From assembly GCA_030180135.1 (NCBI GenBank), contig CM058238.1, positions 45,163,765-45,227,764 on the forward strand: DNA of 64,000 nucleotides. Direction: 5' to 3'. This DNA comes from Orychophragmus violaceus. Its lineage: Eukaryota > Streptophyta > Magnoliopsida > Brassicales > Brassicaceae. The notes beneath the pieces were generated by a model. That model was not told the origin of the DNA, ran no database searches, and worked only from the letters and a program-made list of their open reading frames with translations. Shown piece by piece: positions 33,854-43,811 of the stretch. Within the stretch, counting starts at the first letter, position 1. Every line of letters begins with the position of its first letter. The position numbers and the translations under genes are program-made.

Positions 33854-35657
33854 GAAAAGGATTTGACCTCAAATCTGGTTCATCTGCAATAAAAGGAACC
33901 AAGTCAGAAACGTTGAAGCTTGAACTCACATTATACTTACCTTGCAAGTCAATTTGGTAGGCATTGTCATTGATCCGTTTGATGATCTTGAATGGTCCAT
34001 CAATGCGTGGCATCAACTTGGACTTTCTCTCATTAGGAAACCGCTCTTTCCTCAGATGTATCCAGACCATGTCTCCTTCTTTGAAGATCATCTCCTTCCT
34101 GCCCTTGTTGGCATACTTAGCATAAAGCTTTGTCTTCTCCTCAATGTTGATCCTAGCTTTGTCATGAATCTGCTTGATGTAATCTGCCTTTTTCTTTCCA
34201 TCCATACTAGCTCTTTCACTCAAAGGTAAAGGCATTAGATCCAAAGGTGATAAAGGATTGAAACCATAAACAATTTCAAATGGAGAAAACTTAGATGCAG
34301 AATGTCTAGCATGATTATAAGCAAATTCAACATGTGGCAAACATTCTTCCCATGACTTAAGGTTCTTTTTGATCAATGCACGCAGAAGAGTAGACAATGT
34401 TCTATTAACTACTTCAGTTTGTCCATCAGATTGTGGATGACAAGTAGTAGAGAACAACAACTTAGTACCTAGCTTAGACCAAAGTGTCTTCCAAAAGTAA
34501 CTAAGAAACTTAGTATCTCTATCAGAAACAATAGTCTTAGGCATGCCATGTAATCTCACAATATCCTTAAAGAACAGGTTAGCTACATGCATAGCATCAT
34601 CAGTTTTGTGGCAGGGAATGAAATGAGCCATTTTAGAGAACCTATCTACCACAACAAATATGGAATCCTTCCCTGTTTTAGTCCTAGGCAATCCAACAAC
34701 AAAATCCATAGAAATATCATTCCAAGGATGCAAAGGAATAGGTAAGGGAGTATACAAACCGTGAGGCTGGACTTTGGACTTAGCTAATTTGCAAGTAGAA
34801 CACCTTTCACAAGCTTTCTCAACGTCCCTTTTCATGTGTGGCCAATGGAAGTGTTCTTGCATCACCTTAAGTGTCTTAGCAACACCAAAGTGTCCCATTA
34901 ATCCTCCACCATGTGCTTCCTTAACAAACAAATCTCTCAAAGAAGAATTAGGAACACACAAGCGGTTTTCATAAAACAAGAACCCATCATGCCTATAGTA
35001 CTTTTCAAATGCAAATTTCTCACAAGATGAATAAATCTGTCCAAAATCAGAATCATTTGCATAAAGAGACTTAATATGTTCAAATCCAAGCAACTTAGTC
35101 TCAAGAGAAGTCAGTAAAACATACCTTCTTGATAATGCATCAGCAACTACATTATCCTTACCTTTCTTGTATTTGATCACATATGGGAATGTTTCAATGA
35201 ATTCAACCCACCTGGCGTGTCTCTTGTTGAGTTTCTGCTGACCTTTTAGATGCTTAAGGGACTCATGATCAGTGTGTATGACAAACTCTTTTGGCCATAA
35301 GTAATGCTGCCATGTCTGCAATGCTCTCACCAATGCATAGAGTTCCTTGTCATAAGTTGGATAGTTCAGTGTTGATCCTCCAAGCTTCTCACTGAAGTAA
35401 GCAATTGGTTTCTTTTCCTGCATAAGCACAGCACCTATACCAATACCAGAAGCATCACATTCGATTTCAAAAGTCTTAGAAAAATCAGGAAGTGAAAGAA
35501 CAGGTGAATGAGTAAGCTTCTCTTTCAAGGTTTGGAATGCTTGTTCCTGAGCTTGCTCCCACTTAAAACCCACGTTTTTCTTGATAACCTCAGTGAGTGG
35601 AGCTGCTAGAGTGCTAAAATCCTTCACAAATCTCCTATAGAAACCAGCTAGGCCATG

Positions 35658-35662
35658 GAAAC
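35658..35662 (+). repeat. TSD of copia copy 3 (gaaac), left copy
   Basis: gaaac here and at 41254-41258 flank the copia. Removing the copia and one copy makes the gypsy RT-RNase H frame continuous (VRSF followed by HGLAG), which confirms both the boundaries and the 5 bp size. Confidence 0.95.
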
Positions 35663-36106
35663 TATTGATCATGATTAGATCAAATGTGCAAAGGCTGTGT
35701 ATTATCAAAATGTGCACAAGTCTTGCACATTTGATAATGTACAAAGTTGGGGACATCACATTTGATAAGGCGCCTAATTCAGACCTAAGAAGAAGAAGAG
35801 AGCCGTTGGTGTTAGAGAGAGAGCCGTTAGGGTTTAGGAGGAAAGCTTTGTCTGGTGGGGACCACAAGTGGTCCACACCCTTTCTCTCACCTCCTGCCAC
35901 GGTTCAGAGCATCTCAGACCTGGTCCCTCTTCATTTTGTCTTGTATCTTCTTTAGGTTAAACAACATGTGTGTTGGAAGTCTTATATAAAGGATGTAACC
36001 ACAAATGAATGAACTTAAGGGTTTTGAAACCTTATTCTCTCTTGTGCTGCGCCTCCCTCTCTCACTCTTACTAAGAACCCTAATGTTTATACTCTAAAAA
36101 CTCTCA
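35663..36106 (+). repeat. 5' LTR of copia copy 3 (444 bp)
   Basis: It runs from TATTGATCATGATTAG to CTCTCA. It has the dyad TTGCACAT/ATGTACAA (35723-35730 and 35737-35744), then AAGTTGGGG, two gagagccgtt words and a TATA box (tatataaa, 35983-35990) with likely start ~30 bases on. Confidence 0.95.
35983..35990 (+). promoter_or_regulatory. LTR TATA box, copia copy 3
   Basis: tatataaa followed by ggatgtaacc. The identical site in the 3' LTR is 41130-41137, and a similar one in copy 1 is tataaaagggatgtaac. Confidence 0.7.
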
Positions 36107-36118
36107 TGGTATCAGAGC
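36107..36118 (+). other. primer binding site (initiator tRNA-Met), copia copy 3
   Basis: TGGTATCAGAGC immediately after LTR end CTCTCA. Confidence 0.92.
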
Positions 36119-36407
36119 AATGTTCCTCATTCTCTTGATTCTCTCTCTTTGATTCATCTTATCTCGGCTGCAGCACTCTCGGTCCAAAACCCTAAATCTC
36201 TCTCTCTTCATTCTTCCGGTTTCTAAAGCCTCTATTCTTCAAGTTCTCTCATTCTCTCTGGTCTAAAACCCTCAATCTTGTTCTTAAGCTCTCATTCTCT
36301 CAGTTCCTTTAAACTCACGGTCCAAAAGAAAGCCCTAAGTCTCTCGGTCCTAATCTTGTTCAGTCTCGGCTTCTCAGTCTTCAACTACTCTCTCTCAGTC
36401 TCTTACC
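36119..36407 (+). other. 5' leader of copia copy 3
   Basis: About 290 bases, strongly pyrimidine-rich (repeated ctctc, cggtcc, aaaccct words), up to the ATG in taccATGG. Similar in character but not in sequence to the leader of copy 2. Confidence 0.7.
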
Positions 36408-39400
36408 ATGGAAGATACAGCTCACATCAACTCAAGCTTGAGGCCTACTGTTGTCCCTGTTATGCTCAAAGGAATCAACTACAGGACATGGCAAAGGACC
36501 ATCAAGACAGCCATTTGTGGAAGAGGATTGTGGGATCACATCTTGGAGGATAAAACACCAACTGAAGAAGATGAAGCCAAGAAGAAGGATGAGGAAACAA
36601 AAAAGGCAGAAGCTAAATGGTTTCAAGAAGATCAGCTTGTGCTTGGGTTTCTCCAAAACTCTCTTGACCCATCCATCCTTGAAGCTTATTCTCATTGTGA
36701 GACAGCAAAATCACTGTGGGATACTCTCAAGAAGATTTATGGAGATGTGTCTAATCTCAGCAGGGTGTATGAAGTTAAGAAGGCCATAAGTGAGCTGAAA
36801 CAAGAAGACCATGACTTTACCAAGTATCTTGGGAAGTTCTCTTCAGCATGGTCTGAACTTGAGATGCTAAGGCCAAGCACTTTAAACCCTAAGGTTCTCA
36901 TTGAGAGAAAGGAGCAAGACAAGATCTTTGGCCTTCTACTCAACTTGAATCCGGTTTACAATGATGCCATCATGAAGATCCTAAGGGAGACTACACTTCC
37001 TGATTTTGAAGAGGTGTGCTCAAGGCTCCAAAAGGAAGAAGGAAACATTGGTTTGTTTGGAGGTAAGGGGGAGTTGGTGACTGCCAACAAAGCCGGCTTC
37101 AAACCTGAGGAGAAGAAGGCGCCATTTTGTGAACATTGCAAGAGGAAAGGCCACTCCAAGGAGAAGTGTTGGGTACTTCATCCCCACCTCAAACCAGACA
37201 AGTTCAAGAACTCAAGGGCAAATGCAAACATCTCACAAGAAGCTGTGAATGAACCAGCCTCTACTTCAGCTCAAGGAGGGGAGCTTGCACTCTACACAGC
37301 CACTGAGTATGTCAAGAAGAGTGACCTTGAGGACCTCATCAAGGCTTATGCCTCTAAACTCTCTGGTATCTCTTTATTTTCACATAAATTGCTTAGTAAA
37401 ACTGATCATAAGTTGGTAGTAGATTCAGGAGCTTCTCACCATATGATTAGTAATGCTAAGTTGTTGGAGAACATTAAACCTGCCCTAGGAAGAGTAACCA
37501 TAGCTGATGGTCAAGGGATTCCTATAATTGGTACAGGAAAGTTGAGATTATTTAACAAGGAAAGTGATGCATTCTATGTTCCTAAGTTTAAGTCTAACTT
37601 GCTGTCGGTTAAGAGGATCACTAAAGACTTGAATTGCAATGTTATCTTTGGGCCTAATGATGTTTGTTTTCAGGATATTAAGAATGGAAAGGTTATTGGA
37701 AGAGGTGGTACACAAGATGAGCTTTACCTCCTTGAAGACACTTCTCCAAGCAACTCGGATTCATTAGCTTTTAAATCCTGTTTTTCTTTCAATCAAAATG
37801 TCCTATGGCATGCTAGACTAGGACATCCTCATGCTCGTGCTTTGAACTTAATGTTGCCTAATGTTAGCTTTGATCATTCAACTTGTGAAGCTTGTATTCT
37901 TGGCAAACATTGTAGAACTGTCTTTCCTAAATCAACTACTCTCTATGAACATTGTTTTGATCTTGTGCACTCTGATGTTTGGACTTCACCTTGTCTGTCT
38001 AGAGATAGAAACAAGTATTTTGTGACCTTCATAGATGAAAAATCTAAATATACTTGGGTAACATTGCTTCCATCTAAAGATAGGGTGTTTGATGCATTTT
38101 TAAATTTCCAAAACTATGTTACTAATCAGTTTAATGCCAAGATCAAAGTGTTTAGGTCAGATAATGGAGGAGAGTATACAAGCCAAAGATTCAAAGCTCA
38201 CTTAAACAAATGTGGGATCCTTCATCAAACAAGCTGTCCCCATACTCCCCAACAAAATGGTGTGGCTGAAAGGAAGAATAGACACCTCATGGAAGCTGCT
38301 AGGTCCATGATGTTCCACACCAATGTTCCTAAGAGATTTGGGGAGATGCAGTGTTGGCAGCATGCTATCTCATCAACAGGATCCCAACTAGAGTTCTTCA
38401 AGACATTTCACCATATGAGGTATTGAACAAAGCCAAACCATTTATTGAACACTTACGTGTGTTTGGTTGTGTTTGTTTTGTATATATCTCAGGAGATCAA
38501 AGGAACAAGCTAGATGCTAAGAGCACAAGGTGTATGTTTCTTGGATACTCCACAACTCAGAAGGGCTACAAGTGTTTTGATCCAAGCAACAACAGGACCT
38601 ATGTTTCAAGGGATGTTAAGTTCATTGAGGGGCAGAGTTACTATGAGAAGAAGGATTGGGAAGGTTTGAAAGACCTCTCAAGATCACCTTCTGATTTGGC
38701 TACAAGTTTGAAGTACTTGTTGGATCACTTGGGCAATGACACCCCACGGCCAGAAAAGGCTAAGACACCTACCCAGGAAGCTCAACAAGAGGATACTGAA
38801 CCAGCAACACACACTCAGGAACCGGCTCAACCTCAAGAAGACACTCTACCTCAAGATCAGAACCAAGTGGACTTGGATATGGATGAGGATGAGATGGTTT
38901 ATCAAGAGGCAGTGGGTAATGAGGAAGTGGTTGATCAACAGGTTCAGCAACTCAGGAGAAGCACAAGGGAAAAGAAAGATCCATCAGAATGGATGAAGAC
39001 AAGAGTCTACTACAACAACCAAGCAGTAGCTCATCCTAGTCAGTCTACTTGTTCTATTGACTTGCTACCATCTAGTCACAAGGCCTTTCTTGGAAAGATT
39101 GAGCTAAACCAAGTTCCTAAGACTTATGAAGAGGCTGAGGGTATCAAGGTTTGGATGGATGCAGTAAAGGATGAGAAAGAAGCTATGGAGAGGAACCATA
39201 CTTGGATTGTAGAGAAGCTGCCGAAAAAGAAGAAGACTGTTAGCTCTAAATGGGTCTTCACAATCAAGTATAAAAGCAATGGAGACATAGAGAGGTACAA
39301 GGCAAGGCTAGTAGCAAGGGGATTCACTCAAACCTATGGAGAAGACTATACAGATACCTTTGCACCAGTGGCTAAACTTCACACAGTGAGAGTCACATTG

Positions 39401-40657
39401 AGCTTAGCCACCAACCTCTCATGGAATCTATGGCAAATGGATGTGAAGAATGCTTTTCTACAAGGTGAACTTGAAGAGGAAGTGTATATGACTCCACCAC
39501 CAGGTTTGAAGCACTTGTGTAAAGATGATGAAGTGTTGAGGCTGAGAAGGGCAATTTATGGTCTGAAGCAATCACCAAGGGCATGGTACCATAAGCTCAG
39601 TCATACTCTCATGGACCATGGCTTCAAGAAGTCTCAATCTGATCACACTTTGTTCACGCTTCAAAGTGCTCAAGGAGTGGTGGTGGTTCTGATTTATGTG
39701 GATGACTTGATTATCACAGGAAGTGATAATGATGGGATTCAATCCACAAAGGCCTATCTCAAGAGTTCCTTTGATATTAAAGACCTTGGTGAGTTGAAGT
39801 ACTTCTTGGGCATTGAAGTTTGCAGATTCAATGATGGGTTGTTTCTGTCCCAAAGGAAGTATGTTAAGGACTTGTTGACAGAAACAAGTATGCTTGATTG
39901 CAAGGCTGCAAAGACTCCTCTGGAAGATGGCTACCAAGTCAATAGAAAGGGGGAGAAATCAGAAGAAGTCAAGTTCAAGGATGTCTCATTGTATAGGAGG
40001 CTGGTTGGGAAGCTTATCTACCTCACTCTTACAAGACCAGACTTATGCTTTGCTGTGAATCAAGTTAGCCAACATATGCAATCACCCACAGTATATCATT
40101 GGAGTTTGATTGAGAGGATACTCAGATATCTCAAAGGATCAACTGAACAAGGTATTTGGATGGGTAAGAATGAGAGCACAGAGATTGTTGGCTATTGTGA
40201 TGCAGATTGGGCTGGAGATAAGAGTGATAGGAGATCAACAACCGGCTATTGTACCTTCATTGGAGGCAACTTGGTAACTTGGAAGACAAAGAAGCAGAAG
40301 GTGGTATCTTGTTCTAGTGCTGAAGCTGAGTATAGGGCCATGAGGAAGCTTGCAACTGAGTTAACATGGCTGAAGGCTTTGCTTAAGGACTTTGGCATAG
40401 AGCAATCAAGTCCAATCACCTTCCATTGTGACAACCAGGCTGCTATTCACATTGCAACCAACTCAGTGTTTCATGAGAGGACCAAGCACATTGAGATTGA
40501 TTGTCACAAGGTAAGGGAGAAGATTGAAGATGGAACCATTCTGCCTTGTTACACAAAGAGTGAAGATCAGCTTGCAGACATCTTCACAAAGGCTGCTAGT
40601 CTCAAGGTTTGCACTCATGTCTTTGGCAAACTAGGACTAGTGGCTATTCATGATTAG
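36408..40657 (+). pseudogene. copia gag-pol of copy 3, broken by a single-base frameshift
   Basis: Start ATG at 36408 (MEDTAHINSSLRPT). Domains are as in copy 2: Gag, zinc knuckle CEHCKRKGHSKEKC, protease VVDSGASHH, integrase, RT with YVDDLIITG, RNase H. The span is 4250 nt against 4251 in copy 2, and the missing base lies in the T run at 38337-38339 (three T where copy 2 has four), about codon 643, just after the integrase catalytic core. Upstream the frame runs from 36408 to a stop at 38426; the downstream frame is open to the TAG at 40657. The remaining residues are nearly identical to copy 2. As read, it yields Gag, protease and most of integrase but no RT. Confidence 0.93.
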
Positions 40658-40692
40658 AACTCTCCTGATTCATGAGCAGCATACTCTTTTTC

Positions 40693-40733
40693 CCTTGGTG
40701 TGGTTTTGTCCCAAGTGGTTTTCCACATCAAGG
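40693..40733 (+). other. conserved 3' hairpin, copia copy 3
   Basis: CCTTGGTGTGG (40693-40703) pairs with CCACATCAAGG (40723-40733). The single change from copies 1 and 2 (A to G in the 5' arm) converts an A-U pair into a G-U wobble, so pairing is kept. The loop is unchanged. Confidence 0.75.
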
Positions 40734-40799
40734 TTTTTAATGAGGTGTTGCCATGATCATTCCAAGTTCAGTCTTTAGGGTGATTCCAAAGTCTGAACT

Positions 40800-40809
40800 T
40801 GAGGGGGAG
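40800..40809 (+). other. polypurine tract, copia copy 3
   Basis: TGAGGGGGAG abutting the 3' LTR start TATTGATC. Confidence 0.85.
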
Positions 40810-41253
40810 TATTGATCATGATTAGATCAAATGTGCAAAGGCTGTGTATTATCAAAATGTGCACAAGTCTTGCACATTTGATAATGTACAAAGTTGGGGA
40901 CATCACATTTGATAAGGCGCCTAATTCAGACCTAAGAAGAAGAAGAGAGCCGTTGGTGTTAGAGAGAGAGCCGTTAGGGTTTAGGAGGAAAGCTTTGTCT
41001 GGTGGGGACCACAAGTGGTCCACACCCTTTCTCTCACCTCCTGCCACGGTTCAGAGCATCTCAGACCTGGTCCCTCTTCATTTTGTCTTGTATCTTCTTT
41101 AGGTTAAACAACATGTGTGTTGGAAGTCTTATATAAAGGATGTAACCACAAATGAATGAACTTAAGGGTTTTGAAACCTTATTCTCTCTTGTGCTGCGCC
41201 TCCCTCTCTCACTCTTACTAAGAACCCTAATGTTTATACTCTAAAAACTCTCA
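40810..41253 (+). repeat. 3' LTR of copia copy 3 (444 bp)
   Basis: Same length as the 5' LTR and no difference found on reading. Followed by TSD gaaac (41254-41258), where the gypsy pol sequence resumes. Confidence 0.95.
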
Positions 41254-43641
41254 GAAACTTCTCACTTCTCCAACTGTCTTTGGGCTTGGCCATTCTTTGA
41301 TAGCTTTCACTTTCTCTTCATCAACCTTGATTCCATCTGTACTCACAACAAAACCTAAGAACACAAGGTTATCTGTTCCAAAAGTACATTTCTTATAGTT
41401 GGCATAAAGACTTTCTTTCCTTAACACTTCAAAAACCAACCTAAGATGCCTAACATGCTCTTGTAGGTTCTGACTATACACTAGGATGTCATCAAAGGAC
41501 ACAACAACGAAATGCCCAATGAATGATCTAAGAACATGATTCATCAGTCTCATGAATGTACTAGGTGCATTAGTTAATCCAAATGGCATCACTAACCATT
41601 CATATAGCCCTTGGTTAGTTTTAAATGCAGTTTTCCATTCATCACCCTCTTTCATTCTAATCTGATGATATCCACTTTTAAGATCAACCTTAGAAAAGAT
41701 GCTAGAACCATGCAATTCATCTAACATATCATCTAATCTAGGTATAGGGTGGCGATACTTCACTGTTATGTTGTTGATGGCTCTGCAATCTACACACATC
41801 CTCCAGCTACCATCTTTCTTTGGCACCAATAGGACAGGAACAGCACTAGGACTCATGCTCTCACGGATATGACCTTTCTCCATAAGCTCAGTGACTTGCT
41901 TCTCTAGCTCTTTGGTCTCCACTGGATTGGTTCTGTATGCAGGTCTATTTGGCAAGGAAGCTCCTGGGATGAAGTCTATTTGATGCTCAATACCTCTAAT
42001 GGGAGGTAGACCTTCTGGATTTTCCTCAGGGAATACATCCTGGAACTCCTGCAAAAGTAATTCAATCTCGCTAGGCACAGCCTGCTTTGGGGCAGTTAAG
42101 TTCATATAACAACCTTTAAAAACAAGAAGTAAAGTTGTAGAATAACTTCCCTTTGGTTTCTGAAGCATGAGGTTGTTTGTTTGTTTTGTGGCAGGGGCTG
42201 ATTGAGCTTTGGATGACTGAGCTTTGCTTTTCTTCATGCTAATCTGATCTTGATGCACTTCACTAGGAGTTAAAGGTACCAATATTGTCTTTCTGCCCTT
42301 GAACTCAAAGGAATGGCGATTGGTGTAGCCATCATGAGTTGATTTCCTATCAGATTGCCATGGTCTCCCAAGTAGTATATGACTTGCATCCATTGGTAGC
42401 ACATCACACAAAACCTCATCTTCATATTTTCCAATAGATAATGGAACCAGAACTTGGCTGTCCACTTCAAGTTCTCCTTCATCATTCAGCCACTGAAGTT
42501 TATAAGGCTTAGGACGCGTCATCACTTGTAGCCCAAGCTTCTTAACCATTGATTCACTGGCGACATTGGTGCAACTACCTCCATCAATAATGAGACTGCA
42601 TACTTTCTCTTGTACAATGCACCGAGTGTGAAACAGGTTCTCTCTTTGTTCATTTCCTTCAGTCTTGGCTTGCACATTCAAAGATCTTCTAGTGACCAGT
42701 AGCTCTCCTTTGGCTGCCATTTCCAGTTCTACTTCCAATGGTTCAGATTCTGATTTCTCTTCTTCTGATTCAACCTCACCATTGTCTCGGATAATCATGA
42801 TCTTTTTGTTGGTGCATTCATTGGAGTAATGTCCAAAACCTTGGCATTTGAAGCACCTGATCTCCCTGGTCCTTGTAGAAGTCACTTTAGCCTTTCCTTT
42901 TGGATCATGCTCCTCACTCTTAACCTTTGGAAAAGGCTTGTAGTCTCTGCTGAATCCAGACTTCTCTTCCTTGTGATAGTTTGATTTTCCAGAAACATAA
43001 CTTGGTCTAGAACTCTTCCTTTTGAGTTGCTTCTCAAACATGACTGCCTTGTGCAACAACTCTTCTAATTCCACATAATGCTGAGTCTCTAGCCTGTCCA
43101 AGATGTCTCTGTTGAGGCCTCCCATGAATCTGGACATTGTAGCCTCAGTATCCTCTTGAATATCAGCTCTGAGCATCAAGGTTTCCAGCTCCTTGTAATA
43201 CTCTTCTACAGTTCTGCTCCCTTGGGTACAGTTTCTCAGTTTAAAGTGCAGCTCTCTGTGGTAGTGGCTGGGAACGAACCTCTTCCTCATGATTGTCTTC
43301 ATTTGGGTCCAAGTTTCCACTGGATAGTCTCCTGCACGTCTCCTAGCAGTAACCAGTTGATCCCACCAACTCAGAGCATACTCTTTGAATTCTGTTGGTG
43401 CAACCTTCACTTTACTTTCAGAAGTGTATTCTCTGCAGTTGAACACAAGTTCAATCTTCTTTTCCCACTCCAGATACTCTTCAGGATCATTAGTGCCTAG
43501 GAAGGTAGGAATCTTAATCTTCAAGCCTGCTAAAGGATCTTTGGTTGGAGCTCTTTCTTCCTGATCACGCCTTCTTCTTCTGCGGTGATTTGAATTGGAT
43601 GAATGGCTATAATAGCTTGCTGTTGCATCATTCTCTGGTTG
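41254..43641 (-). pseudogene. gypsy gag-protease-RT, 5' part (start of gag deleted)
   Basis: First half of the split gypsy polyprotein, read on the minus strand. The gag-derived frame starts at the deletion junction near 43641 (QPENDATASYY), so the true start codon and N-terminus are missing. Counting from the first Met of the open frame at 43719: an RRRRRR cluster (45-51), a retrotransposon Gag domain (about 60-235), zinc knuckle CFKCQGFGHYSNEC (289-302), protease-like LIIDGGSCTNVAS (D379; DGGS rather than the usual D[ST]GA), and RT with KVDLKSGYHQI (D679) and SFDD (741-744). The usual motif is YxDD; here the first residue is Ser. The frame stays open to VRSF, where copia copy 3 interrupts it. 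Residues before the junction come from the LTR remnant in another frame. Confidence 0.9.
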
Positions 43642-43811
43642 TTGGCCCAATTGGTATGTGCAAAGCTTCTGATCCATGTTCTTCATTCTCCTCAGGTTCA
43701 AGCTGCTCCTTAGCTCCATTCTCCTCAGCTACAAGCTTATCCTTAGCTCCATTCTCCTCTGGTTCAAGCTGCTCAATGTCTTCAGGTTCCAAGCTACCCA
43801 TGATCACATCA
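43642..43811 (-). repeat. 5' LTR remnant of the gypsy element (170 of 836 bp)
   Basis: 170 bases without visible difference from the first 170 bases of the 3' LTR (33671-33840). The outer end keeps the terminal TG (minus strand) and the TSD ccatg. The inner end jumps directly into gag, so about 670 bp of LTR including TATA, the primer site, the leader and the start of gag were lost in one internal deletion. The join lies in a short stretch (ccaa..accagag) resembling both sides. Confidence 0.92.

Larger units (their letters stand above)
33555..35662 (-). pseudogene. gypsy pol, 3' part: RNase H and integrase with tail coded in the LTR
   Basis: This is the second half of the split gypsy pol. 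It begins within the conserved RT-RNase H boundary (HGLAGFYRRFVKDFS), then RNase H (IECDASG, HTDHESLKHL, ADALSRR), an HHCC zinc domain (HGGGLMGHFG...CSTCKLAK), and integrase with SMDFVVGLP, SDRDTKF and QTEVVNR carrying the DDE residues with 35 residues between the last two. It ends with a GPFKIIKRI region, NVSDLVPF, DLRSNPFQEGG, an acidic Glu/Ala/Lys repeat tail and GPMTRAKAK. I see no internal stop. The open frame continues upstream to 35900, but that extension is antisense copia LTR. Broken by the insertion, hence called a pseudogene. Confidence 0.9.
35663..41253 (+). mobile_element. Ty1/copia LTR retrotransposon, copy 3, nested in the gypsy element
   Basis: A complete 5591 bp element with 444 bp LTRs (35663-36106 and 40810-41253), primer site, leader, gag-pol with one frameshift, hairpin and polypurine tract. 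TSD gaaac lies on both sides. I read no difference between the two LTRs, so the insertion is very young, yet its gag-pol has a one-base deletion. Either the source copy was already defective and was helped by another copy, or the defect is newer or a sequencing error. Confidence 0.96.
33005..43811 (-). mobile_element. Ty3/gypsy LTR retrotransposon, CRM-like, 5'-truncated inside and split by a copia
   Basis: It inserted into satellite with TSD ccatg at 33000-33004 and 43812-43816. On the minus strand: 170 bp remnant of the 5' LTR (43811-43642), gag lacking its start, protease and RT (to 41254), the nested copia copy 3, then RNase H, integrase, polypurine tract and a complete 3' LTR (33840-33005, 836 bp). 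Its own length without the copia and its TSD is about 5.2 kb. The order PR-RT-RH-IN defines Ty3/gypsy. A pol frame running into the 3' LTR and a satellite location are features described for the centromeric CRM chromoviruses; the clade call is an inference. The element cannot be transcribed normally or make full Gag. Confidence 0.9.

Noticed and set aside
35663..35900. N-terminal ~79 residues of the open frame ending at 33555
   Set aside because: They are antisense copia LTR sequence that happens to be open; the gypsy coding part starts at 35662.
43642..43811. Separate duplicated gene fragment coding the acidic Glu/Ala/Lys tail next to gag
   Set aside because: It is the outer part of the gypsy 5' LTR, which carries the pol tail because the frame enters the 3' LTR; no independent duplication is needed.
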